This document shows positions 42,633 to 51,700 of a stretch of 64,000 nt of DNA, piece after piece (within the stretch, counting starts at the first letter, position 1; each line of letters starts with the position of its first letter). The translations under genes and the position numbers were made by a program. The stretch covers positions 1 to 64,000 of the forward strand of contig CAXXWB010000045.1 in the NCBI GenBank assembly GCA_963677505.2, read 5' to 3'. The DNA comes from JBGSUZ01 sp963677505. Lineage in GTDB: Bacteria; Bacillota; Clostridia; Peptostreptococcales; Acidaminobacteraceae. The notes beneath the pieces were generated by a model. That model saw only the letters and a list, made by a program, of their open reading frames with translations, had not been told where the DNA came from and did not search any database.

Positions 42633-43742
42633 TTATTTTTTCTCAAGAAGTTCTTTGATCATACCTGTGGCATCAAGATAAGGGGCAATGGACTGATCGT
42701 AGTTTAATTTATTGACCACACGGGCCATAAAATTAGACAGGTCAACCTCTGTAAACCACTCAGCATTTCTTACACTCTCAGGAATATAAGTCAGGTTAGT
42801 AGAATATACTCGAGTAATGATGCCTTCTTTATACAACTTTTCAAATTTCTCAATACCCTCGGTAAAGAAACAGAAAGTAGAAGCCACATAAACATTCCGA
42901 GCGTTTCTAGCTTTAAGTTCGTGGGCTATATCCACAACGGATTCCCCTGAAGCAATCATATCGTCCACAATGAGAACGTCAACACCTGTCACATCGCGAC
43001 CTAAATATTCATGTTGAATAATAGGATTTTTCCCATTGACGACTTGCGAGTGATCTCTTCTCTTATAGAAAAGGCCAATATCTACACCAAGAACCCCTGA
43101 ATAGTAAACCGCACGGTCCATAGCGCCTGTGTCAGGGCTTATGACCAAAAGATTATCCTTATGCAAAATCAGTTCTTGTTCATTGGTAATAAAGCTTTTG
43201 ACAATTTCATAAGTTGGGTACAGGTTTTCAAATGAGGTGAGTGTAATAGCATTTTGCACATTTGGGTCATGAGCATCAAAGGTAATGATTTCATGTACGC
43301 CGAGTCTTTCGAGCTCTTGAAGAGCCATTGCACAATCAAGAGATTCTCTGCCTTTTCTGCGGTGTTGTCTTGAGGCATAGAGCAGGGGCATGATTACAGT
43401 GATGCGATTGGCTTTGCCTCTAATGGCAGAAATGGTACGTTTAATATCTTGGAAATGTTCATCTGGGCCCATGTGATTTTCAAAGCCAAACATATTGTAT
43501 GCAATATTGTAATTGCCTACATCTGCAAGAATATAAATGTCTTTACCACGAACAGTTTCGTCTAAAATTACTTTTCCTTCTCCATTAGAGAAACGGATGT
43601 CTTTGGACTTAATTAAAAATGAACGTTCAACATCTCTTTTAGCTCGAATATGCTCGTCGATTTTTTGTCCCATTTCAGCGCAGCTTTGAAGAACGATAAT
43701 TCCCAATTCCCCGTTAGTTGGTACATTAGTAAAGTGAGCCAT
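42633..43742 (-). CDS. prs: ribose-phosphate pyrophosphokinase
   Basis: A 369-residue enzyme making PRPP from ribose 5-phosphate and ATP for nucleotide, histidine and tryptophan synthesis. RQHRRKGRES at 125-134 is the flexible substrate loop and LIVDDMIASGESVV at 257-270 is the PRPP-binding loop. It is about 50 residues longer than the usual enzyme, with inserts in the first half, a form known from some Clostridia. ATG after GGAGATTGTC. The upstream Xaa-Pro aminopeptidase gene is in the same direction. Confidence 0.9.
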   Translation of the reverse strand: MAHFTNVPTNGELGIIVLQSCAEMGQKIDEHIRAKRDVERSFLIKSKDIRFSNGEGKVILDETVRGKDIYILADVGNYNIAYNMFGFENHMGPDEHFQDIKRTISAIRGKANRITVIMPLLYASRQHRRKGRESLDCAMALQELERLGVHEIITFDAHDPNVQNAITLTSFENLYPTYEIVKSFITNEQELILHKDNLLVISPDTGAMDRAVYYSGVLGVDIGLFYKRRDHSQVVNGKNPIIQHEYLGRDVTGVDVLIVDDMIASGESVVDIAHELKARNARNVYVASTFCFFTEGIEKFEKLYKEGIITRVYSTNLTYIPESVRNAEWFTEVDLSNFMARVVNKLNYDQSIAPYLDATGMIKELLEKK

Positions 43743-43787
43743 GACAATCTCCTATAATCATTTGTTCAGAGGGGTTTCAAATATAAA

Positions 43788-45029
43788 TTAACAATTTGCC
43801 ATAAAAGCTTCAATGGCTTCAGGCGTCTTGATAATTGCTTCTGAGAGGACTTTGCGACCATCTGTTGTAACGAGTACATCGTCTTCAATTCTAATGCCAA
43901 TGCCTTCTTCGGCGATGTAGAGCCCTGGTTCTACGGTGAATACCATACCTGGTTCCAGTGTGCCTTCTCTGTCGCAAAGATCGTGAACATCTAAACCGAG
44001 GTGATGGCTGACACCGTGATAGTAATATTTTGAAAGCTCATCAATCGTAGCAATCAAACCGATTTTAATCAATTCTTCTGAAAGGACATTTCGACAAGTT
44101 TCATTAAGGGTTGTGAAAGCAATCCCTGGCTTCATAATATCAATAACCGCTTGTTCTGCTTTTAAGACGATGTTATAGATTTCTCTTTGTCTATCTGTGA
44201 ATTTGCCGTTCACTGGATATGTTCTAGTAATATCCGCCGCATATTCTTTATATTGAGCCCCTAAGTCAAGAAGCACCAAAGTATTGTCTTCAAGAGGTCT
44301 ATTGTTCTCAACATAGTGTAAAATAACAGCTTCTGAGCCACTGGCAGCAATAGTAGGGAAGGAAGAGCCGTCTGCGCCGTTCATACGAATAGAGTGGGCA
44401 AAGGTTGCTTCTAATTGATATTCCATAGCACCAGGCTTCAAGAATTTCATAATAGATTCAAGACCTTCTTTGGTCATATCGATGGCTTTTTGCATTTGAT
44501 CAATTTCTTGAGTTTCCTTAACCATTCGAAGTTTAGTGGCAATAGGATGAATAGTACCCACTGGTATAAATGGGAATCTCTTTTGAATTTCTAGCATTTG
44601 CTTATGTCCATAAGAATCGGCTTCATAATAACCTAGTTTTTCTAAGTCAAATACCAGTTTTTTTACTTTATCCGCATAAACTAAGCGTGTGAGCCATGCT
44701 TCAAATTCTTGGGTATACTGAACCGTTTCAACGCCAGATATTGCTGATGCAGTTTCTTTTGAAATCTTTCTGCCATACCATTTTTCCACATCATAATTGG
44801 GCATTTCAATGAACAGATTGGTCACAATAGCACCGTTTTGTTTATGGAGTGCAACAACAAAATTTTCTTGATTTAAGCCTGTAAAATAGAAGAAGTTCTT
44901 ATTCGGCTTAAAGGTGTAATTAGCGTCTGCAGTGCTTTTAGGTGCATTTCCTTGATATAGGATCACAAGATCGCCATCGTTTAAATACGAATTAAGTTTC
45001 TCGCGGTTTTTAATAAATAGTTTTTTCAT
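43788..45029 (-). CDS. pepP: Xaa-Pro aminopeptidase (M24B)
   Basis: A 413-residue peptidase that removes N-terminal residues ahead of proline. The pita-bread fold metal ligands are visible: LLDLGAQYKEYAADITR, then HHLGLDVHD, then FTVEPGLYI and IRIEDDVLV. The N-terminal half is the usual aminopeptidase P domain. I choose the ATG at 45029 after TTGGAGGTTTTG; an upstream in-frame TTG overlaps that site. Same orientation as prs, 45 bp apart. Confidence 0.88.
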   Translation of the reverse strand: MKKLFIKNREKLNSYLNDGDLVILYQGNAPKSTADANYTFKPNKNFFYFTGLNQENFVVALHKQNGAIVTNLFIEMPNYDVEKWYGRKISKETASAISGVETVQYTQEFEAWLTRLVYADKVKKLVFDLEKLGYYEADSYGHKQMLEIQKRFPFIPVGTIHPIATKLRMVKETQEIDQMQKAIDMTKEGLESIMKFLKPGAMEYQLEATFAHSIRMNGADGSSFPTIAASGSEAVILHYVENNRPLEDNTLVLLDLGAQYKEYAADITRTYPVNGKFTDRQREIYNIVLKAEQAVIDIMKPGIAFTTLNETCRNVLSEELIKIGLIATIDELSKYYYHGVSHHLGLDVHDLCDREGTLEPGMVFTVEPGLYIAEEGIGIRIEDDVLVTTDGRKVLSEAIIKTPEAIEAFMANC

Positions 45030-45150
45030 GAGCAAAACCTCCAAAATATGTGATATCTTAATGATATATGATTTTCCCTAGGGAATTGCATAAAAAATTA
45101 AAAATAAAAAAGATGATTTTGTAATAAGTCACCTGTGAAAGGACGGTTTT

Positions 45151-45438
45151 ATGATTCAAGTTGTCGCTAAAAAATTTATTATTCCAAGTCAAGTAGAAGC
45201 GTATATTGAAACCACACGTGAACTCATTGAATTAACTCGAAAAGAAGAGGGTTGTATTCAATATTCTCTGTGCCAAGACACAAAGACACCTACCGTTATT
45301 AGTTTTATTGAGCAGTGGGAGAGTAGAGCCCATCTAAAAGCGCATATGGAAACAGAACATTTCCAACGATTAGTGCCACTTCTTGCTACATTTAGCGAAA
45401 AAGAAGGAGAACTCAATATTTACGAGGTTCTCATCTAA
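45151..45438 (+). CDS. putative quinol/antibiotic monooxygenase (ABM domain)
   Basis: A 95-residue ferredoxin-like dimeric protein of the ABM family: TRKEEGCIQYSLCQD and then FIEQWESRAHLKAHMETEHFQ match the usual core. Members oxidise quinols or act on small aromatics without cofactors. ATG after GAAAGGACGG. Oriented away from pepP, from which it is separated by a shared promoter region of 120 bp. Confidence 0.8.
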   Translation: MIQVVAKKFIIPSQVEAYIETTRELIELTRKEEGCIQYSLCQDTKTPTVISFIEQWESRAHLKAHMETEHFQRLVPLLATFSEKEGELNIYEVLI

Positions 45439-45496
45439 TATCAATGAACACACCTAAATGATATACATTTTTGGCAAATACATTTATTAAAAATTT

Positions 45497-45549
45497 AAAG
45501 GGCTGTCTCAATACATGATATCAAATCATTCTGAGACAGCCCTTTTTGA
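45497..45549. terminator. bidirectional intrinsic terminator
   Basis: AAAGGGCTGTCTCA and TGAGACAGCCCTTT form a 14-bp stem with a 20-odd-base loop; it ends the ABM gene on one strand and the selenocysteine tRNA on the other. Confidence 0.8.
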
Positions 45550-45552
45550 GTT

Positions 45553-45649
45553 TGGCGGGAGTACGTGGGAATCGAACCCACCTAAGAGGCTCTTAACCCC
45601 TCAAACTGGTTTTGAAGACCAGAGGACACACCAGCACCCATCTACCCCC
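45553..45649 (-). tRNA. selC: tRNA-Sec (anticodon TCA)
   Basis: On the minus strand a 97-base tRNA begins GGGGGTAGATGGGTG and ends with CTCCCGCCA. The anticodon arm CTGGTCTTCAAAACCAG shows TCA, a long variable arm (GAGGGGTTAAGAGCCTCTT) follows, and the T arm is GTGGGTTCGATTCCCAC. Length, TCA anticodon and long extra arm identify the selenocysteine tRNA. CCA is encoded. The host therefore should read UGA as selenocysteine in some genes. Confidence 0.93.
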
Positions 45650-45701
45650 AAGCGTAAGGATGATAAATTAGAATCATACCAAGCCATAGTAACATATTTG
45701 G

Positions 45702-46289
45702 TTAAAACTTGAAAGTATTTTCTTCACCTTTAATAATCTTATTAATATTAGAACGATGTCTGTAAATAATGAAAGCAGAGAGGAATACTGAACAGCCTAC
45801 GTAGATATTTGAAGTATTCATAATAACCGCCATGACAGGCAGTAACAGTGCAGCAATCATAGAAGACAGGGACATCATTTTAAACACTTTAAGCGTTGTA
45901 AGATGAACGATTAAAATGATCAGTCCAATCAAAGGTTGGGTAAAAACTACCATGCCAGCAGCTGTTGCCACACCTTTTCCACCTTTAAAGCCAAGGGAGA
46001 AGGGAAAACAATGGCCTACAACAGCAATTGTTGCGCAAATAGCAGCACCATCTTTGCCCATAACAAGATAACCAATAAGAGCAGTAATACCACCCTTTAA
46101 AAAGTCACCTAGAAAGGCAATTAAACCAACTTTTCTGCCAAGTATTCTATAAACATTGGTTGCGCCTGTATTCCCGCTGCCATGTCTTCTAATGTCTACA
46201 TTGCCTAGGTATTTACTGACAATATATGAAAAGGGAATACTCCCCAAAAGATAGCCAATAACGATTAGTAGTAGAAAATAGTAGTTCAT
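45702..46289 (-). CDS. plsY: glycerol-3-phosphate acyltransferase PlsY
   Basis: A 195-residue, five-helix membrane enzyme that transfers acyl groups from acyl-phosphate to glycerol 3-phosphate, the first step of phospholipid synthesis. GSIPFSY, RxxGSGNTGATNVYR and FKGGKGVAT match its three conserved motifs. ATG after AGGAGGTC. Its end lies 52 bp from selC in the same direction. Confidence 0.95.
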   Translation of the reverse strand: MNYYFLLLIVIGYLLGSIPFSYIVSKYLGNVDIRRHGSGNTGATNVYRILGRKVGLIAFLGDFLKGGITALIGYLVMGKDGAAICATIAVVGHCFPFSLGFKGGKGVATAAGMVVFTQPLIGLIILIVHLTTLKVFKMMSLSSMIAALLLPVMAVIMNTSNIYVGCSVFLSAFIIYRHRSNINKIIKGEENTFKF

Positions 46290-46405
46290 ATTAAGACCTC
46301 CTGTTTAATTTTCAATTTATTGTACCATAAAAACACAAAATGCACTATGTCTTTCAATCAATTTCAGTCCTTATAGAGGAATAAAAGAAAAAAATGAGGT
46401 GGCCT

Positions 46406-47776
46406 ATGAGAGGTATGTTTTTGTTCCAAAGAGATCTAAGAACTGAAGATCAAGTGGGGTTGGCTACAGCTATTAGCAGTTGTGATGAAATCTTACTAGG
46501 GGCGGTATTTGATTCTAAGCTACAAAAATTATCGACTAAGTCTCCGTATAGTCATAATGCCATTGAAAGATTCACTGCATTAATGGCATTAGAAAGTCAT
46601 TTAAGGGATATGAACATTCCACTTGCCGTCCATGTGGGCTCTATGGTGCCGTGGGTTTTAGAACTTTGTCGTGACTATCAAATTGAAAAAGTATGGCTCA
46701 ACCAAGTTTACGAACCCGCCTACGTAAAAGCCTATCGTGAATTAGAAGAAGGACTCAGAGCACAAAACGTCACCCTTATATGCTGCTCCGATGATTTTGG
46801 CGTTCCAATAGAGAGCCTCCACAAAGGGGATGGTCTAGTATACAAGGTGTTCACACCCTTTTATAAATATTGGAGAAGTCATCTTAATCTAGAAGAAATG
46901 TCATTATATATAATTCCTTGGAGGAATATCAATATTTTTATAGAATTAAATACAATAACTTCCACATCAAGCAGTATTAAATTATCCAAGTGGCAGGAAA
47001 TAAAAATAGAAATCCTTAAATTGAAAAAAGGTCGCCCTATTTTAGACGAGGATTACTACCAAAATGGTTGGCATGTTTTTTTATCTGAAAAAATAAAAGC
47101 CTATGACAGTCTCCGAGATTATCCATCTAGTGATGGGACGTCTCAACTCTCAGTTGCTATAAACAACGGAATGATCAGTTATAGGCAATTGGTGAGAGAA
47201 GCTTACTTAAATCCTGATGGAGAAGCCTTTTTGAGACAATTGGCATGGCGCCAGTTTTATCAAATCATTCTAATGAACTTCCCAAATGTGGAAAAAGAAT
47301 CATTCAGAGAGGTCTACCGCAATTTGGTTTGGCCAAATAATCCTGAACTATTCCAGAAATGGAAGGATGGTCAAACTGGGTTTCCAATTGTTGATGCTGC
47401 AATGAGACAACTTAAATCTGAGGGAAATATGCACAATCGACTTCGCATGGTTTGTGCGTCCTTTTTGGTAAAGCATTTAGGCGTAGATTGGCGACTAGGA
47501 GAGGCCTACTTTTATGAAATGCTCCGAGATGGGGATTTAGCACTGAACAACGGTGGTTGGCAGTGGTGCGCATCCACAGGAACAGATGCACAGCCTTATT
47601 TTCGAATATTTAACCCTATAAGACAGGCTGAAAGGTATGACTCAGATCATATTTATATTTCTCGCTGGATAGAAGATTCAGTAGAGCCATGCGTTGACTT
47701 AAAGGTTATGTCAAATTGGACCATCCAACACTATAAAAAAGCAAGGGAAGGGGTTTTCGACAGTGGAAATGTTTAA
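46406..47776 (+). CDS. phr: deoxyribodipyrimidine photolyase
   Basis: A 456-residue photolyase/cryptochrome protein that repairs UV-made pyrimidine dimers with blue light. FQRDLRTEDQ opens the antenna domain; the FAD domain has TGFPIVDAAMRQL, MHNRLRMVCASFLVKHL, GDLALNNGGWQWCASTGTDAQPYFRIFNP, all canonical. I choose the ATG at 46406 behind GAGGTGG; one 12 bases earlier is also in frame. A photolyase in a probable anaerobe suggests exposure to light. The next gene overlaps its end by 14 bases. Confidence 0.92.
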   Translation: MRGMFLFQRDLRTEDQVGLATAISSCDEILLGAVFDSKLQKLSTKSPYSHNAIERFTALMALESHLRDMNIPLAVHVGSMVPWVLELCRDYQIEKVWLNQVYEPAYVKAYRELEEGLRAQNVTLICCSDDFGVPIESLHKGDGLVYKVFTPFYKYWRSHLNLEEMSLYIIPWRNINIFIELNTITSTSSSIKLSKWQEIKIEILKLKKGRPILDEDYYQNGWHVFLSEKIKAYDSLRDYPSSDGTSQLSVAINNGMISYRQLVREAYLNPDGEAFLRQLAWRQFYQIILMNFPNVEKESFREVYRNLVWPNNPELFQKWKDGQTGFPIVDAAMRQLKSEGNMHNRLRMVCASFLVKHLGVDWRLGEAYFYEMLRDGDLALNNGGWQWCASTGTDAQPYFRIFNPIRQAERYDSDHIYISRWIEDSVEPCVDLKVMSNWTIQHYKKAREGVFDSGNV

Positions 47777-48692
47777 ACTGTTAGGTGCAGATAATCTAGA
47801 ACTTCAAGGTATAAAATGGGATGAAGTTGAGTCGCCTCTCGGTGTGGTTCAAATTTCTCATGGAATGGCAGAACATTTGTCCAGATATACTGAATTTGCT
47901 GAGTTTTTAAACTGTAACAGATTCATCGTTTACGGACATGACCATAGAGGCCACGGTGATAGTGCTAAAACGGAAGAAGATTATGGCTATTTAAGCCATG
48001 AAGAGGGTTGGCATAAGTTGGTGTCAGACCTAAATCTTATGACTCTAAAAATAAAAGAAGACTATCCAAGTTTACCAATATATCTATTTGGACATAGCAT
48101 GGGGTCCTTTGCACTTAGAGACTATCTAACCCAATATGGGAACAATATTGATGGGGCAATTATTTGTGGAACAGGGAATAACCCTAATTGGCTTAACCAT
48201 TTGGCCCTTTGGTTTGCTAAGAGAGAATGTAATCAAAAAGGACCAAGGCATCGGTCAACTTTAATGACAAAGCTTTCTTTTGGTAGTTATAATAAAAAAT
48301 TTAAGCCCAACAAAACAGATTTCGATTGGCTTAGCAGAGATGAAATTCAAGTTTACAAATATATTGAGGATTCAGAATGTGGAAAGATATTTACCGCTCA
48401 GTTTTATGTGGATTTTTTAACGGGAATTATACAACTTTCCAAACAAGAAAATGTCAACAAAATACCAAAAGACAAACCGTATTTATTTATCTCAGGACAG
48501 GACGATCCACTTTCTAAAAATGGACAAGCCATTCAATTCGTTTCCGACCAGTTTAAACGTGCTGGTATTAGCCGTGTTCAAATGAAAATGTACCCAGGAG
48601 CCCGTCACGAACTCACCAATGAAGTTAATCGACAAGAAATATACTCTGATGTATTATTCTGGATTAATGAAAATATTAATAAATCTTATTAA
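47763..48692 (+). CDS. alpha/beta hydrolase, monoacylglycerol lipase-like
   Basis: A 309-residue serine hydrolase with GHDHRGHGDS, nucleophile elbow GHSMG (Ser 112), an aspartate in SGQDDPLSKNG and a histidine in PGARHELTNE. This matches lysophospholipase/monoacylglycerol lipases. It starts at a GTG inside the photolyase gene, so the two are likely translationally coupled. Confidence 0.85.
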   Translation: MEMFKLLGADNLELQGIKWDEVESPLGVVQISHGMAEHLSRYTEFAEFLNCNRFIVYGHDHRGHGDSAKTEEDYGYLSHEEGWHKLVSDLNLMTLKIKEDYPSLPIYLFGHSMGSFALRDYLTQYGNNIDGAIICGTGNNPNWLNHLALWFAKRECNQKGPRHRSTLMTKLSFGSYNKKFKPNKTDFDWLSRDEIQVYKYIEDSECGKIFTAQFYVDFLTGIIQLSKQENVNKIPKDKPYLFISGQDDPLSKNGQAIQFVSDQFKRAGISRVQMKMYPGARHELTNEVNRQEIYSDVLFWINENINKSY

Positions 48693-48732
48693 ATTCTGTT
48701 ATTTCGTTCATAAATAATTTACATTTGACCTA

Positions 48733-48761
48733 TTGAAGGGGCCTCGCCTCAGGCGTATAAT
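48733..48761 (+). promoter_or_regulatory. candidate promoter with inverted repeat in spacer
   Basis: TTGAAG and TATAAT with 17-bp spacing, 38 bp ahead of the big activator gene. The spacer contains GGCCT...AGGC, a small inverted repeat that could bind a regulator. Inference from pattern only. Confidence 0.45.
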
Positions 48762-48799
48762 TCAAGAATACTAAATAGATGTAATCGAGGTGGCTTCAA

Positions 48800-51700
48800 A
48801 TGTCAGTAAGCCTATGGGGCGGGCTTGATATCGGTTCAACGACAGTAAAAATGGTTATCATTGACGATCAAACGAACATCATACATAAGGAGTATGTTCG
48901 TCATGGATCTGAAATCAAAAAATCCGTTGAAGATATTATGCAAAACGCCTACAAGCATTTAGGAAATATTAGCTTAAAGTTTCAAATAACAGGTTCTGGT
49001 GGTTTAGCACTGGCTGAACAACTAGGGATTCCATTTATACAGGAAGTGATAGCTGGAACTAAAGCGGTTGAACGCTTGTTCCCAGAAACAGATGTGGCAA
49101 TCGAATTAGGTGGAGAGGACGCGAAAATCACCTTTTTCTCAACCCCAGTTGAACAGAGAATGAATGGTGTCTGTGCAGGTGGTACAGGTGCTTTTATTGA
49201 TCAAATGGCTATTTTACTTGATACAGATGCTGCTGGTCTCAATGAACTGGCTAAAAACTATCATACACTTCACCCAATTGCCTCTCGTTGTGGTGTATTT
49301 GCCAAAACAGATATTCAGCCCCTTATCAACGAAGGGGTCCCAAAAGAAGATCTTGCGGCGTCAATTTTTCAAGCGGTGGTCAATCAAACTATCAGTGGTT
49401 TAGCATGTGGTAAATCAATCAAAGGCAAAGTGGCTTTCCTAGGTGGACCGCTATTTTTCTTATCTCAACTTAGAGAAAGATTCTACAAGACCCTTGGTCT
49501 CACAGAAAACGAAATTATTGCCCCTGAATTTGCCCATTATATGGTTGCTTTAGGTTGTGCCGTTGAATCGGCTAAACAAACACCTGAGTTTACAATAGAA
49601 ACCTTGATGGAGAAGATTAAAAATGGGGGGGACCTTCATAATATTGAGAGCGTATCCTTAGAGCCACTTTTCAAAGACGAAGAGGCTTATTTAGCGTTCC
49701 AGAAGAAGCATCAGACTTATAAGGTTAAACGCAACGAATTAGCAACCTACAAAGGACCTATTTTCCTTGGAATAGATGCAGGTTCCACAACCACTAAATT
49801 GATTGCCATTGACCAAGAAGGACAAGTGCTATATCAACATTATGACTCTAACAAAGGCAATCCCCTACATTCTGCATGCATTGCCTTAACAGAATTGTAC
49901 GACCTTATGCCTGAATGTACTTACATCGGGCAAAGCGTGGTCACTGGCTATGGGGAGCATCTTTTAAAAGCTGGCCTAATGATCGATGAAGGCGAAATTG
50001 AAACCATTACCCACTACCGAGGAGCAGAATACTTCCAACCAGGTGTCACCTTTGTCCTAGACATAGGTGGGCAAGATATGAAGAGCTTAAAGATTAAAAA
50101 TGGCTTTATTGAAAGTATTATGCTCAATGAAGCCTGTTCTTCTGGTTGTGGTTCATTTATTGAAACCTTTGCCATTGCCATGGGTATGGATGTAAAATCC
50201 TTTGCAAAAGAAGCTGTTCACTCTTCTGAACCAGTAGATTTAGGTACACGCTGTACCGTATTCATGAACTCAAAAGTTAAACAAGCGCAAAAAGAAGGGG
50301 CCAGTGTAGCAGATATTTCTGCGGGGATTGCTTACTCCGTCATTAAAAATGCCTTGTATAAAGTCATACGTCTTAAGAATATCAAAGCCTTAGGAAACAA
50401 AATCGTAGTTCAAGGCGGTACCTTCTTTAACGATGCAGTGCTTAGAGCTTTTGAATTGACCACTGGAGTAGAAGTCATTCGTCCTGATATTTCAGGGCTT
50501 ATGGGCGCCTTTGGTGCGGCGTTGATCGCAAAAGATAATTTTATAGAGGGAACTGTTTCCACTATTTTACCTGCTTCAGAATTGTCTGATTTCAACGTAG
50601 AGATAACCAATGATAGATGCAAATTATGCGGGAATACATGTTTGCTCACTATTCAGACTTTTTCAAATGGCAAGCGCTTTGTTTCAGGCAATCGCTGTGA
50701 AAGAGGTCTAAAGGACCATACCGTTATAGATAGGGGTCCTAATTTCTTTGATTACAAATACAAAAGATTGTTCCAATATAAACCTCTTTCAAATGAAAAG
50801 GCTTATAGAGGCACAATTGGCATTCCTAGAGTTTTAAACATTTATGAGAATTATCCGTTCTGGTATCGTTTCTTTACAGATTTAGGGTACCGAGTGGAAT
50901 TGTCAAGACGTTCTTCTAAAGAGGTTTATGGCAAAGGTATAGACTCTATTCCTTCAGAATCTGTTTGTTACCCTGCTAAAATGGTCCATGGGCATATAGA
51001 GGACTTAATCGAGCGCGGTGTGAATAATATTTTCTATCCGAGTATTCCTTATGAAATCAAGGAATCTATTAATGCGGATAATCACTATAATTGTCCAATT
51101 GTAACGTCTTACCCTGAGACCATTCGCCTCAATGTAGGACATATTGAAAAACCTGAAATTAACTACTTTAATCCATTTTTACCTTTGTTTGATCGAGACA
51201 AAATGGTTAAAATCACCCAAAGAGAAATGGCTAAATACGATATTGATCCTAGAGATATTGAGAGGGCAATCGACTGCGCGTATGGTGAACTTGAAATCTA
51301 TAAGAATGACCTTAAAATTAAAGCAGAAGAGATGATTGAACAGGCTAGAAAAGAAAATAGAAAAATTGTTATTCTTTCTGGACGTCCTTATCATATTGAC
51401 CCTGAAATTAACCACGGGATTCCTCAAATGATTTCAAACTATGGCATGGCAGTTATTTCAGAAGATGCAATTGTTCATTTATCTGACTTGACTAGACCCT
51501 TAAGAATCGTTGACCAGTGGGCGTACCATACGAGACTTTATCATGCCGCTGAATTTGTCAGCAAACATTCTGATATGGAACTCATTCAGCTCAATTCCTT
51601 TGGTTGCGGTTTAGATGCGGTAACCATCGACCAAGTTGAAGAAATTTTAGCTAAGAAAAATAAAACCCATACGGTCATTAAAATCGATGAAATCAATAAT

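Noticed and set aside
45515..45712. A 65-residue open frame on the plus strand.
   Set aside because: It lies across a terminator and the complement of selC; it is not a gene.
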